From assembly GCA_036478595.1 (NCBI GenBank), contig JAZGEF010000052.1:124001-188000 (forward strand): a DNA stretch of 64,000 bases, given 5' to 3'. Below are positions 35,586-45,302 of this stretch, in pieces. Within the stretch, counting starts at the first letter, position 1, and each line of letters opens with the position of its first letter. The stretch is from Granulosicoccus sp036478595 (GTDB lineage: Bacteria > Pseudomonadota > Gammaproteobacteria > Granulosicoccales > Granulosicoccaceae). The notes below the pieces were generated by a model, which saw only the letters and a program-made list of their open reading frames with translations, ran no database searches and was not told the origin of the DNA. Position numbers and translations under genes: made by a program.

Positions 35586-36475
35586 GTATCATCGAAAGTA
35601 GTAACTTGTCGAAGCACTATGGCAGCACCAAAGCATTGGATAAGCTCGAATTGAAACTTGAGGCTGGCGAGCCGATAGCGCTTGTGGGCCCTAACGGCGC
35701 AGGCAAAACGACCTTTCTAAGCTTGCTATGCGGTTTTATTCGATTATCTGGAGGCGAGGTTAAGGTGCTTGGCCATGAGCCTGGCAGCCAAGCTTTGAGT
35801 GGGCGTATGTCAGCGTTACCACAGGATGCGCGATTCGATCCAACACTGTCTGTCGGTAGGCAGCTAAAGCTTTACGCCCAGTTACAGGGGCTTTCTTCCG
35901 ATCAAGCTACTAAGGAAGTTTCACGAGTGCTTGATGTGGTAAGGCTCCCGGAAGTGATAAACGATAAATCCGAGTCGCTTAGTCACGGTATGCGTAAGCG
36001 CGTGGCATTGGCTCAAGCGTTGTTAGGAAGCCCCGAACTGATTTTGCTAGATGAACCCACAGCGGGTATCGATCCGCCCAATGTGAAAATCATCCGTGAT
36101 TTAATCCGGGAGCAAGCAAGTAACGCGACTTTTATTATTAGCTCTCACAATTTAGATGAGCTTGAAAAGCTCTGCACATCAGTTGTCTATTTAGAAAATG
36201 GCAAGCTTGTGCAGATGGGGCCAATAGATGCATCGGATGATGTTGACTACTTAACCATCCGTATACCGGGTGTTGATGAGGAACCCTTTGTCGAGGCCTG
36301 TTTGCAACTACCCGGCGTTGTAAAGGTACTGCGGCAATCGCAGGGAGATTTCTTGATTGAATGCAGCGAAGATGTCGCAGTAGACCAAGCGCTGTTGGCC
36401 ATGCTTGCCGAGCGTGGTTGGCCATATCGGCATTTGGCAAAAGGCCGTTCTTTAGAAGCGAGGCTTTATGGCTAG
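35582..36475 (+). CDS. ABC transporter ATP-binding protein
   Basis: 297 residues. Walker A GPNGAGKTT (about residue 37), Q-loop SALPQDARF, signature LSHGMRKR (variant of LSGGQ), Walker B LILLDEPTAGID and the H-loop ISSHN are all present. The C-terminal 80 residues are the regulatory extension seen in ABC-2 exporter ATPases. Start GTG 35582 overlaps the permease stop. Belongs with that permease in an exporter of unknown substrate. Confidence 0.92.
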   Translation: MSIIESSNLSKHYGSTKALDKLELKLEAGEPIALVGPNGAGKTTFLSLLCGFIRLSGGEVKVLGHEPGSQALSGRMSALPQDARFDPTLSVGRQLKLYAQLQGLSSDQATKEVSRVLDVVRLPEVINDKSESLSHGMRKRVALAQALLGSPELILLDEPTAGIDPPNVKIIRDLIREQASNATFIISSHNLDELEKLCTSVVYLENGKLVQMGPIDASDDVDYLTIRIPGVDEEPFVEACLQLPGVVKVLRQSQGDFLIECSEDVAVDQALLAMLAERGWPYRHLAKGRSLEARLYG

Positions 36476-36476
36476 G

Positions 36477-37682
36477 TCAATCCTTTACGCTGGTACGAAT
36501 ACCGAGCTGCCCAGTTAAGGTTTTGTGCACCGGGCATTTATCTGCGATTTCAGTTAAGCGCTCACGCTGCTCATTTGTTAAGTCGCCGATAATCTCTAGC
36601 TCTCTAAATATTATATCGAGCTGCTGGGGTTTTTCGTCACAGGTTTCGCCGTCGCTTATGTGCTCTCGTGTGTGCGACACCTGTACGCGTACATCATCTA
36701 GAGGCCATTTTTTTACGCCGGCATACATGCGTACAGTCATGGCGGCACAGGTACCCACTGAGGCTAAAAGATGCTCGTATGGGTCGGGGCCTGCGTTTTT
36801 TGCCACCTACTTTTGTTGGCTCATCGGCTGCCCAGTGGTGAGTGTCGCTATGAACATCCAACATGAAAGCGCGGTATTTTTCAGTGACAAATACTTCGCC
36901 AGATTTGGTTTTAACATGTGCAGGGCGATCACTGGGTATGAACCGGCTTGCCCATGCTGCGATGGTGACAGCAACGTATTCTGAATCTCTCGCACGCGAT
37001 AGTAGATGATCAGCATTACCCAAGCTGACAAAACTCTCGGGATGTTTTGCGGCAACAAAAATGCGTTCAGCTTCTTTAAACGACACGATGCTATCAATAG
37101 GTGAGTGCATAACCAATAACGCTTTTCCTAGATTAACAAGTTGATCAGTATTGGTGGTTTTGATGTCGTCGATAAACTGTTTTTTAATAACAAACTTGCG
37201 GCCTGCCAAATCAACCTCCGCTTGGCCCTCCTTGTTGATCGTGCCGTTACCACAAGGAAATTGTTTGGATACGTGTTGGGCATCAGCGGGTGAGCCGATA
37301 GTAACCACTCCTCGACACTCGGGCACGTCACTGGCTGCATTCAACACCGCGGTACCACCAAGGCTGTGGCCAATTAATAGTGATGGCGCTTGATGCTCGC
37401 TGCGTAAATACTGGGCTGCTGCGATCAGATCCTGCACGTTAGACGAAAAATTAGTGTTGGCAAAGTCACCGTCGCTATTGCCTAGGCCAGTGAAGTCAAA
37501 ATGCATAACGGCGTAATCGTGGCGTAACAAGGCTCGTGATATGCGAGATGCAGCGGCAATATCTTTGCCACAAGTAAAGCAGTGTGCGAACAGAGAAAAG
37601 GCAACAGGTGGTGCATCGGGTAGTTCGAGTAAACCTGGTATCGAATCACCACCAGAACCTATAAATTCGATTTTTACCGCAT
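36477..37682 (-). pseudogene. Alpha/beta hydrolase-OsmC fusion protein, frameshifted
   Basis: The N-terminal part is an alpha/beta hydrolase: HCFTCGKDIAAA, the nucleophile elbow GHSLGG, an acid residue in MHSPIDSIV and His in NADHLLS. The C-terminal part is an OsmC domain with the redox Cys in SVGTCAAMTV and KCPVHKTL. The two are separated by a frame change near 36793-36798, where the minus strand reads GGCAAAAAACGC; with one A fewer the frame would continue GGKNAGPDPYEHLLASVGTC. A second lesion is at the start: ATG CGG TAA at 37682-37674, where one missing base gives M-P-V-K-I. Such fusions are real proteins in other bacteria. Two lesions favour a pseudogene. Confidence 0.65.
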
Positions 37683-37690
37683 GTTAGCTC

Positions 37691-38311
37691 TTACTCGGTT
37701 GGCACTTTAGTGAAAAGCGTTAATAGACTTTGTAGCACGTGCTCTGCAATTAAGGGTTGGGCTTCGGCATTGGGATGAATGCCGTCTTTTTGAAAGTAGT
37801 CCCGTTCAGTGGCAATGGGTTCTAGTAAAAACGGCAGCAAACTCGCCTTGGTGTTATCAGCAGCGTTGACGAATGCATCTGCAAACCGCTGCAAATAGGC
37901 TGAGCCGTAGTTAGATGGGATGAGCATGCCCGCTATGAGTACTTGTGCACCGGCCTCTTGAGCGAGAGTCGACATTGATTCTAGATTTTTTTGCATCTGC
38001 TTAACAGGATAACCCCGTAGGCCATCATTGCCGCCTAGTTCGATTATCACTACATCCGGATTAAACCGCGTAAGGGCTGCAGGCAAACGTTGCAAGCCGC
38101 CGCTAGTGGTGTCGCCGCTAATGCTGGCGTTGATAATGTCTAAATCGGGCTGGTCTTTTCGAAGCTTGGTTTCTAGAAGCTGCACCCAACGCTGGTGCTC
38201 TTCCAGGCCATAGCCTGCGCCAATACTGTCGCCTATCACCAGTACTGTGTCAGCTTGTGTAACACTGGTGGCGAGTAGAGTGGCTAGGTATATAAGTGGT
38301 ATAAATTTCAT
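37691..38311 (-). CDS. tesA: Arylesterase/acyl-CoA thioesterase I (TesA, GDSL family)
   Basis: 206 residues from ATG 38309-38311, giving a signal peptide (KFIPLIYLATLLATSVTQA); upstream codons to 38341 add only a charged segment. SGNH blocks are present: the nucleophile in VIGDSIGAGYG, ISGDTTSGG, the oxyanion Asn in GGNDGLRG, and DGIHPN with the catalytic Asp and His. Periplasmic lysophospholipase/thioesterase/protease I in E. coli. Divergent from ybbA as in E. coli, with the intervening 112 bases holding both promoters. Confidence 0.92.
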   Translation of the reverse strand: MKFIPLIYLATLLATSVTQADTVLVIGDSIGAGYGLEEHQRWVQLLETKLRKDQPDLDIINASISGDTTSGGLQRLPAALTRFNPDVVIIELGGNDGLRGYPVKQMQKNLESMSTLAQEAGAQVLIAGMLIPSNYGSAYLQRFADAFVNAADNTKASLLPFLLEPIATERDYFQKDGIHPNAEAQPLIAEHVLQSLLTLFTKVPTE

Positions 38312-38423
38312 TAACGATTTCTTAGTTTTTTTGCTGCACAAGCTTGCTATGCTTAGAGCACCTTTTTATGTGTTGGTTCCGTCCCCACATTAACCGATTG
38401 CTCATTAAAACAACATCACAAAA

Positions 38424-39131
38424 ATGCCAACAACATCGCCTGACGCACCTATCGCTACACATTCTCTCGTACTTGAAGGCCGGCAGATTGAAAAAACGGT
38501 TAACGGCCCTGCGGGTAGCCTGACGATACTCAGTGCTGTTGATATCGAAATTGCTGCAGGTGAGGTGGTTGCTATCGTCGGACCTTCAGGGTCGGGCAAG
38601 TCCACTTTGTTAGGTATTCTCGCTGGCCTAGATCAACCCTCCGGTGGCTCTATTGCAATGTTGCAACAACCGCTTAACCGCATGGATGAAGATGAACGCG
38701 CTCGCTTGCGCGCTGGCAAAGTCGGGTTCGTTTTTCAATCGTTCCAATTGCTACCGGGTTTAACCGCACTGGAAAACGTCATGTTGCCCCTGGAGCTGGG
38801 TCGTAATGCCAATGCCAAAAAAGCTGCGATGCAAATGCTCTCTGAAGTTGGCTTGGCCGATCGAGCAGCCCATCATCCGCTACAACTATCAGGCGGTGAG
38901 CAACAGCGAGTGGCCATTGCACGCGCGTTTGTATCCAACCCGCAACTACTATTTGCCGACGAGCCAACAGGAAATCTTGATGGTGAAACCGGGCAGCGAA
39001 TCATTGACTTGATGTTTGCTCTACGAGCTGAGAAGGGTTCCGCATTAGTGTTGGTTACCCACGATGAAAAGCTTGCTGATCGATGCGATCGTCGTTTGAT
39101 TATGAACAGCGGCAATTTGCGCTCTGCATGA
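38424..39131 (+). CDS. ybbA: ABC transporter ATP-binding protein YbbA
   Basis: 235 residues of the MacB/LolD-type ATPase group. Walker A GPSGSGKST (about residue 52), Q-loop VFQSFQLLPGLTALENVMLP, signature LSGGEQQRV, Walker B LLFADEPTGNLD and H-loop LVTHD are intact. It energises the permease encoded next, whose ATG overlaps its stop codon by 4 bases (39128-39131). The system is a MacB-type mechanotransmitter, not a classical transporter; in E. coli ybbAP is linked to tesA as here. Confidence 0.93.
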   Translation: MPTTSPDAPIATHSLVLEGRQIEKTVNGPAGSLTILSAVDIEIAAGEVVAIVGPSGSGKSTLLGILAGLDQPSGGSIAMLQQPLNRMDEDERARLRAGKVGFVFQSFQLLPGLTALENVMLPLELGRNANAKKAAMQMLSEVGLADRAAHHPLQLSGGEQQRVAIARAFVSNPQLLFADEPTGNLDGETGQRIIDLMFALRAEKGSALVLVTHDEKLADRCDRRLIMNSGNLRSA

Positions 39132-41590
39132 ATATTTTATTTGATATTCAATTTGCCCTGCGTTCATTGAAACGCGATACTCAAGCGGGAGAATTACGAG
39201 TACTGGCCTTGTCTGTGTTGGTGGCAGTGGCGTCTGTAACAGCAATTGGTTTTTTTACTGACCGTGTTGGTAAAGCAATGGTGCGACAAGCCAGTGATAT
39301 TTTGGCTGCAGATTTACTGGCAACTTCAGGCACGCCAATTGAGCAAGAGATTGAAGACTACGCGGCCTCTTTAGGTTTAACTACTGCAAAACATGTGCGC
39401 TTTCCTAGCGTAGTGATTAACCCAGAAGATGAATCGCAACTGGTTGCTGTTAAAGCAGTGACTAGTGCCTATCCATTACGGGGAGCACTTAAGCTTAGTA
39501 AACTAGATAGTCGCGATGTGATGGCGCCGCTTGATACGCAAGCGCCCGGTACGGTATGGGTCGATGCGCAATTAATTAATATTTTGTTATTGAAACAAGG
39601 CAGCACATTAACCTTGGGTGCTCGTGACTTTACGGTTGAGCGCCTATTGTTATTTGAACCGGACCGTGGTGAAAATGTGTTCGAGCTTGCACCTCGAGTC
39701 ATGATCAACGATAACGACCTTGAATCTGCTGGCTTGCTAGGCCCGGGTAGCCGAGCACGGTATACCTTGATGATGGCAGGCGAGCCCGCTGCGCTCACGG
39801 ATATGAGCGACTGGCTTAAAGAAAACCAAAACCACGTGCGCGTTATTGGCGTAAGCGATGGTAGCCCGCAAATGCAGCGTGCCTTAAGCCGCGCCAAACG
39901 TTTTTTAGGGCTGGCGTCGGTGGTAACGGTTCTGTTGGCTGGGGCGGCGATTGCACTTGCCGTTAGACAGTTTGCGTTGCGTCAGGCCGATGCCAGTGCG
40001 GTGGTGCGCACGCTTGGCGCGAGCCGAGCGAATGTTGTCACGTGGTTATCGCTGCGTTTGCTGCTGATCTGTGTCGCGGCTTCGCTGATTGGTATCCTGG
40101 TTGGCTTTGTTGCGCAGTTGCTGTTGGCGGATTTAATGAAAACTTGGTTTAGCCTTGCCTTGCCGGCACCGAGTTGGCGACCACCTGTAATCGGAATGCT
40201 AACGGCATTGGCAGCAGTGGCGGGTTTTGGGTTACTACCTGTGATTAAAGCGGGCCGTGTGCCCGTTATGCGAGTATTGCAACGTGACTACTCTGGCCTG
40301 CAAACTAATCCATGGCTCACCTTGTTGTTTGGATTAGTTGCGGCACTGTTGGTAGTGTGGCTTCAATCACGTGATATTTTACTCAGTGCTATTGTGGTCG
40401 CTGGTGTGGCGACAATGCTGGCTTTATTTGCGTTGTTTGGCCAGTATCTAATAAGAGGTGTGCGCATGGCGGCTCCCGCACGCTTCAAATTAAGTGTGGC
40501 AGGTTTGCAGCGTCGTACCGCCAGCAGTGTTATTCAGTTAGCCGCATTCGCGATTGGAATTTTAGCCCTGCTGTTAATCACCTTGGTACGTGTTGATATT
40601 CTGAGCGCGTGGGAGCGCGATTTACCAGATAATGCCCCCAACGTTTTTGTCATCAATATTCAACCATCACAAGTTGGCGGATTCTCCCAGCAATTAGAAT
40701 CGCAAAAAATTGATATCAGCGGTATGTACCCAATGGTGCGTGCTCGCCTGCAAGGCAGCAACGGTGAAGCGGCAACTGGTAGGCGCACTCGTTGGGAATA
40801 CAATATTTCCCACAGCGATTCTCTACCAGCTGCCAACACGCTGGTGGAAGGTGAATGGTGGGATGGTAGTGAAACTGGCCTACCCGGTTTATCCCTAGAA
40901 CACGATTGGGCTGAAGACATGGGCTACGGTATTGGCGACACCATCACCTTTAAAGTCGCCGGTGTTGAAACCACCGGTATCATTAAAAATACTCGCCAGG
41001 TTGATTGGGAATCCTTTCAAGTTAATTTTTTTATCGTGGCTGAAAAGCGATTGCTAGACGATATGCCTGAAACTTACGTCACGAGTTTTTTCTTAGACGA
41101 TGATTTTTCTACGGCTACGGCTAGTTGGGCGCGAGCGTTTCCAGGCATAGCCACACTCGATATAGGGTCAATCATCACCCGAGTGAAACTATTGATGGAC
41201 AAGGCGTCGATGGCTGTCGAGTACGTTTTCTTCTTTACATTGTTTGCGGGGATTTGCGTGTTGTTGGCGGCGGTGCAAAGCACACAAGGAGAGCGTATCA
41301 GGGAATCTGCCTTGCTGCGAGTGTTGGGCGCATCGCATAGCCAGGTACGATCAGCCATTATCGCTGAGTTTGTATTGTTAGGCGCCATGGCAGGGTTTTT
41401 AGCCGCTGTATTTGCAACAGTGATCGGATGGTCGTTAAGCCGATTTGTGTTTGAGCTGCCATTCCAGTTTAATGGTGGCTTATGGGTGCTAGGTATTGCA
41501 GGTGGCGCTCTGGGTATTGGCCTTGCTGGATACCTTGCTACTAAAAAGGTGTTAACAACGCCACCGGTGGTTGCGCTGCGACACACATAA
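39128..41590 (+). CDS. ybbP: FtsX/MacB-like ABC permease YbbP
   Basis: 820 residues from ATG 39128, whose ATGA overlaps the ybbA stop. The upstream in-frame codons belong to ybbA in another frame. Two FtsX-type modules with several membrane helices each (SVVTVLLAGAAIALAVRQ; YVFFFTLFAGICVLLAAVQS) flank a large periplasmic domain. SFLRVLGAS-type coupling helices are present (VVRTLGASRANV and LLRVLGASHSQV). Works with YbbA in the inner membrane; it probably transmits ATP hydrolysis to a periplasmic partner such as TesA, inferred from the linkage. Confidence 0.92.
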   Translation: MNILFDIQFALRSLKRDTQAGELRVLALSVLVAVASVTAIGFFTDRVGKAMVRQASDILAADLLATSGTPIEQEIEDYAASLGLTTAKHVRFPSVVINPEDESQLVAVKAVTSAYPLRGALKLSKLDSRDVMAPLDTQAPGTVWVDAQLINILLLKQGSTLTLGARDFTVERLLLFEPDRGENVFELAPRVMINDNDLESAGLLGPGSRARYTLMMAGEPAALTDMSDWLKENQNHVRVIGVSDGSPQMQRALSRAKRFLGLASVVTVLLAGAAIALAVRQFALRQADASAVVRTLGASRANVVTWLSLRLLLICVAASLIGILVGFVAQLLLADLMKTWFSLALPAPSWRPPVIGMLTALAAVAGFGLLPVIKAGRVPVMRVLQRDYSGLQTNPWLTLLFGLVAALLVVWLQSRDILLSAIVVAGVATMLALFALFGQYLIRGVRMAAPARFKLSVAGLQRRTASSVIQLAAFAIGILALLLITLVRVDILSAWERDLPDNAPNVFVINIQPSQVGGFSQQLESQKIDISGMYPMVRARLQGSNGEAATGRRTRWEYNISHSDSLPAANTLVEGEWWDGSETGLPGLSLEHDWAEDMGYGIGDTITFKVAGVETTGIIKNTRQVDWESFQVNFFIVAEKRLLDDMPETYVTSFFLDDDFSTATASWARAFPGIATLDIGSIITRVKLLMDKASMAVEYVFFFTLFAGICVLLAAVQSTQGERIRESALLRVLGASHSQVRSAIIAEFVLLGAMAGFLAAVFATVIGWSLSRFVFELPFQFNGGLWVLGIAGGALGIGLAGYLATKKVLTTPPVVALRHT

Positions 41591-41603
41591 TTGATTTAAT
41601 GCT

Positions 41604-43763
41604 GTGAGACATGTATTCAGTGCAGATACGGCTGACTTCGCAACCGAGGAGTTATCAGCCGCGCATCTTTGTGCAGGCTTAGCGCCAGCCCAAAGCGCGG
41701 CATTGCGGAACGCTGTTAAATGCTACTGGCAGGCGCGGCAAATACCTACGCATTATCCTGATTCTCTCCATGTTGCTGCACAGCTAAAAGGCATGCGGGC
41801 TGATGCCGCCACGCTGGCTGCGGCTTTGCTTGGTAGTAATGTCATGGCAGATTTGATATCGGTCGATCAGATCCGAAATCAGTTTGGCGATGAGGTCGCT
41901 AAATTAACGCAAGAAGTTCGGTGGTTAAATGAACTTTCAATGACTGAAGTTCAAGTAGCAGGGCATCTGGGTACTCAAGATAAAACCGAATTACTACGAC
42001 GCATGGTGCTGTCCATGGTCAATGATATGCGTGTGATTTTGGTTAAGCTTGCTTTCCGTACTCAAAGACTTTATGCGCTGGCAGCTACCGATGCTAATGT
42101 AGACAGCAGGTTAGTAGCCGAAGAAACGCTCACCATATTTGCGCCGCTGGCAAATCGTTTGGGTTTGGGTCAATTGAAGTGGGAGCTCGAGGACGTCGCT
42201 TTCAGGTTGGTTGAGCCGCAGGCTTACAAGCGCATTGCCAAGGCGTTGGAAGAAAACCGACAAGATCGTGAGTATTACGTTAACGATTTTGTTACTGGGT
42301 TGGAAGTTAAACTAAGGGAAAACCAATTAGCTGACGCTGACGTACTGGGTAGGCCCAAGCACATCTACAGCATTTGGAAAAAAATGCGTGCAAAACGCAT
42401 TGAATTTGATGATTTGTTTGATGTACGTGCGGTTCGCGTTTTGGTGGATAGCCTGCAACAGTGTTACGGCGTGCTTGGCGTTGTGCACAGTATCTGGCAA
42501 CCCATATCACGAGAATTTGACGATTATATCGCCAAGCCCAAAGCTAATGGTTATCAGTCATTACACACCGCCGTTATTGGGCCTCAGGGTAAAGCAGTAG
42601 AAGTGCAGATCCGCACGCACGAGATGAATGATGACGCGGAAAACGGTGTGGCTGCGCATTGGGCCTATAAAGAAGGTGGCAGCAGGGATGCATCCATACA
42701 GCGCAGTGTTAATTCGCTAAAGCAGCTGCTCGAAGGAAATGACGAACAGCTAGTCGAGGATTTTACTCAGCACATTGATGAAGCGCGTGTGTATGTGTTT
42801 ACGCCTAAGGGCGAGGTGGTTGATTTGGTTTCTGGTTCAACGCCACTCGACTTTGCGTACCATGTGCATTCTGAAATTGGGCATCGCTGCCGAGGTGCTA
42901 AAGTAGACGGCAGCATTGTGCCGCTAACTTATGCATTGCGTAATGGTGACCAAATTGAAGTGCTAACTACGCGAGAAGCTGCACCTAGCCGGGATTGGCT
43001 TAATAAGTCCTTGGGATACTTGGCAAGTAGCCGGGCACGCGGCAAAGTGCGTGCTTGGTTTAACACACAAGATCATGATCAACATGTGGCTGATGGGCGG
43101 CATATTGTTGATAGAGAGCTGAAACGTTTGAAAGCCAGCTCTGTCTCTATAGAAAAACTCTCGCGAAAATTAAAAATCGATAAGACGGTGGATCTTTACG
43201 CCTGTGTTGGTCGTAACGAAATCACCAGTGCACAAATTGCTGGCGCAGTTGATCATTTATCAGAACCTGCCGAACGATTGGTGGTAAATGAGAAGCGCAC
43301 ACAAAAGCCAGTGAAGGGGTCGGTAAGTGTGCGTGGTGTAGGTAATTTGCTCACGCAAATGGCAGTGTGCTGCAAACCCGTGCCACACGATGCAATCGTA
43401 GGATTTATCACTCGTGGTAAAGGGGTGTCTGTTCACCGTGCTGATTGTAATAACATTCTGAACTTGCGCGAAGAAGAACGCGAACGCCTCATCGATGTCG
43501 AGTGGGGTTCAGATACGACTGGTGATTATCGAGTCGAGATACAGCTCGAGGCGTTTAATCGTGTTGGCTTGATCAGAGATGTGTCAGCGGCGGTAGCCAA
43601 TTTTCCGGTGGGCGTGGTTGCGATGCAAACTCTCACCAATCCAGATCAGCAGCAAGCCACCATGAAAATTGGCTTACATATATCAACAATGGCCGATCTG
43701 ACACCACTGATGGATAAACTTCGTCAACTGCGAAATGTGCACTCGGTTGAGCGCGTCATCTAA
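41604..43763 (+). CDS. relA: GTP/GDP pyrophosphokinase (RelA)
   Basis: 719 residues. RelA makes (p)ppGpp on stalled ribosomes. The N-terminal hydrolase region has lost the HD motif (AALLGSNVMADLISV), typical of RelA against SpoT. The synthetase domain is intact: GRPKHIYSIWKKM, FDDLFDVRAVRVLVD and YIAKPKANGYQSLHT. Then a TGS domain (VYVFTPKGEVVDLVSGSTPL), a zinc-finger region (AVCCKPVP with Cys) and a C-terminal ACT domain (LIRDVSAAVANF). GTG 41604 is used as start; no strong ribosome binding site is visible. Starts 14 bases after ybbP, so co-transcription is possible. Followed by aroC. Confidence 0.93.
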   Translation: MRHVFSADTADFATEELSAAHLCAGLAPAQSAALRNAVKCYWQARQIPTHYPDSLHVAAQLKGMRADAATLAAALLGSNVMADLISVDQIRNQFGDEVAKLTQEVRWLNELSMTEVQVAGHLGTQDKTELLRRMVLSMVNDMRVILVKLAFRTQRLYALAATDANVDSRLVAEETLTIFAPLANRLGLGQLKWELEDVAFRLVEPQAYKRIAKALEENRQDREYYVNDFVTGLEVKLRENQLADADVLGRPKHIYSIWKKMRAKRIEFDDLFDVRAVRVLVDSLQQCYGVLGVVHSIWQPISREFDDYIAKPKANGYQSLHTAVIGPQGKAVEVQIRTHEMNDDAENGVAAHWAYKEGGSRDASIQRSVNSLKQLLEGNDEQLVEDFTQHIDEARVYVFTPKGEVVDLVSGSTPLDFAYHVHSEIGHRCRGAKVDGSIVPLTYALRNGDQIEVLTTREAAPSRDWLNKSLGYLASSRARGKVRAWFNTQDHDQHVADGRHIVDRELKRLKASSVSIEKLSRKLKIDKTVDLYACVGRNEITSAQIAGAVDHLSEPAERLVVNEKRTQKPVKGSVSVRGVGNLLTQMAVCCKPVPHDAIVGFITRGKGVSVHRADCNNILNLREEERERLIDVEWGSDTTGDYRVEIQLEAFNRVGLIRDVSAAVANFPVGVVAMQTLTNPDQQQATMKIGLHISTMADLTPLMDKLRQLRNVHSVERVI

Positions 43764-43787
43764 CATCTATCGGGGTATAATGCCTGA

Positions 43788-44897
43788 ATGTCTGGAAACA
43801 CCTTTGGTAAATTGTTCTCGATCAGCGGATTTGGCGAAAGCCATGGCCCCGCTATTGGCTGTGTGGTTGACGGCTGCCCCCCCGGTATTGAGATAAGCAT
43901 CGAGGATTTGCAGCGTGATCTCGATCGCCGTAAACCGGGTCAGTCGCGTTACACCACTCAGCGCCGCGAGGACGACTTGGTAGAAATATTGTCAGGTGTG
44001 TTTGAAGGCAAAACAACCGGCACCGCCATCGGTATGATCATCCGCAATACTGATCAACGTAGTCGCGACTACGAAAAAATCAAATCGCAGTTTCGCCCAG
44101 CACACGCCGACTATACCTACGAACAAAAATATGCTCACCGCGATTATCGTGGTGGCGGCCGTTCCTCTGCACGCGAAACCGCCATGCGCGTTGCTGCAGG
44201 CGGCATCGCAAAAAAAGCATTAGCTAGCTTATTTGTTGGCGCACAAGTACGAGGCTATTTGTCGCAGCTTGGTCCGATCAAGCTTGATGCTGCAAAATTT
44301 GATTGGGAAGAGGTAGAGCGTAACGCGTTCTTCTGGCCTAACGCTGATCAAGTACCCGAACTTGAAACCTATATGCAAAAGTTGAGCAAAGATGGCGATT
44401 CTATCGGCGCTAGAGTAACAGTAGAGGCCGCCGGTATTCCTGTTGGTTTGGGTGAGCCTATATTTGATCGCTTAGATGCAGACATCGCACACGCGCTGAT
44501 GAGCATCAATGCCGTTAAAGGTGTAGAGATTGGAGCAGGCTTTGATGCCATTAGCCAACGAGGTAGCGAGCATAGGGACGAAATCACGAAATACGGTTTT
44601 TTAAGCAATCAAGCAGGCGGCGTGCTTGGTGGTATTTCAAGTGGCCAAACGATACGAGCATCAATTGCCATGAAGCCCACATCCAGCCTTCGTTTGCCTG
44701 GCCGTAGTGTCAATATGGAAGGCGAAGAAATAGAAGTCATTACCACAGGGCGTCACGATCCTTGTGTTGGTATTAGAGCGACACCAATCGCCGAGGCTAT
44801 GCTGGCGATTACCTTGCTCGATCATGCATTGCGCCATCGTGCGCAAAATAGTGGTGTGCAATCCAGCGCGCCGATTATTCCACCCGGCAAAGAATAG
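43788..44897 (+). CDS. aroC: Chorismate synthase
   Basis: 369 residues. Converts 5-enolpyruvylshikimate-3-phosphate to chorismate with reduced FMN, the last common step of aromatic amino acid biosynthesis. Signatures: GESHGPAIGCVVDGCPPGI near the start, RDYRGGGRSSARETA at about residues 117-131, and RLPGRSVNMEGEEIEV-type region and RHDPCVGIRATPIAEAM at the end. Start ATG 43788 is 25 bases after the relA stop. A TATAAT at 43776-43781 lies unusually close to the start and has no good -35, so it is not called a promoter. Intact and of normal length. Confidence 0.96.
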   Translation: MSGNTFGKLFSISGFGESHGPAIGCVVDGCPPGIEISIEDLQRDLDRRKPGQSRYTTQRREDDLVEILSGVFEGKTTGTAIGMIIRNTDQRSRDYEKIKSQFRPAHADYTYEQKYAHRDYRGGGRSSARETAMRVAAGGIAKKALASLFVGAQVRGYLSQLGPIKLDAAKFDWEEVERNAFFWPNADQVPELETYMQKLSKDGDSIGARVTVEAAGIPVGLGEPIFDRLDADIAHALMSINAVKGVEIGAGFDAISQRGSEHRDEITKYGFLSNQAGGVLGGISSGQTIRASIAMKPTSSLRLPGRSVNMEGEEIEVITTGRHDPCVGIRATPIAEAMLAITLLDHALRHRAQNSGVQSSAPIIPPGKE

Positions 44898-44908
44898 ACA
44901 AACTCGTT

Positions 44909-45274
44909 ATGGCATATAAAGCTGAAGGCAAACTACACAAAATTTTCCCCACTGAGCAAAAAACGGAAAAATTCTCAGCGCGCGAATTTGTTATTGAACT
45001 AGTAGATGGTAAATTTCCAGAATTCATCAAGTTTCAGCTAACGCAGGATAAGTGCGCGTTAATGGATGATTACTCAGAAGGCGATGAGATCGTCGTAGAT
45101 TTTGACTTGCGTGGTCGTGAGTGGAACGAGCGCTACTTCACTAACTTGAATGCTTGGCGTGTTGCCAAGGCTGATGGCAGCAGTGGCTCAGGCAGCAGTG
45201 GTGGCGGGCAAAAAGAAATGCCTGCAGCAACTGCGACAGATACAGCTGACTTTGATGACGACATTCCGTTCTAG
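44909..45274 (+). CDS. DUF3127 protein with SSB-like acidic tail
   Basis: 121 residues. The N-terminal 85 residues (YKAEGKLHKIFPTEQKTEKF; FVIELVD; FIKFQLTQDKCALMDDY) form the DUF3127 beta-barrel of OB-fold type. A flexible Gly/Ser linker follows (DGSSGSGSSGGGQKEMP), ending with DFDDDIPF. This is the same organisation and tip as single-stranded DNA-binding protein SSB, whose last residues (DDDIPF) recruit repair proteins. A role in ssDNA metabolism or binding of SSB partners is an inference. It follows aroC by 11 bases. Confidence 0.8.
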   Translation: MAYKAEGKLHKIFPTEQKTEKFSAREFVIELVDGKFPEFIKFQLTQDKCALMDDYSEGDEIVVDFDLRGREWNERYFTNLNAWRVAKADGSSGSGSSGGGQKEMPAATATDTADFDDDIPF

Positions 45275-45302
45275 GAGTTACCGCTCTGATGAAGCGATTG
45301 CA

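Noticed and set aside
36790..36800. Programmed transcriptional slippage on the A6 run
   Set aside because: Known slippage sites have longer runs (about nine or more), and a second lesion at the gene start favours decay.
43771..43790. Promoter with TATAAT directly before aroC
   Set aside because: The -35 region is not at the right distance (nearest TTGAGC is 23 bases away) and the site is too close to the start codon.
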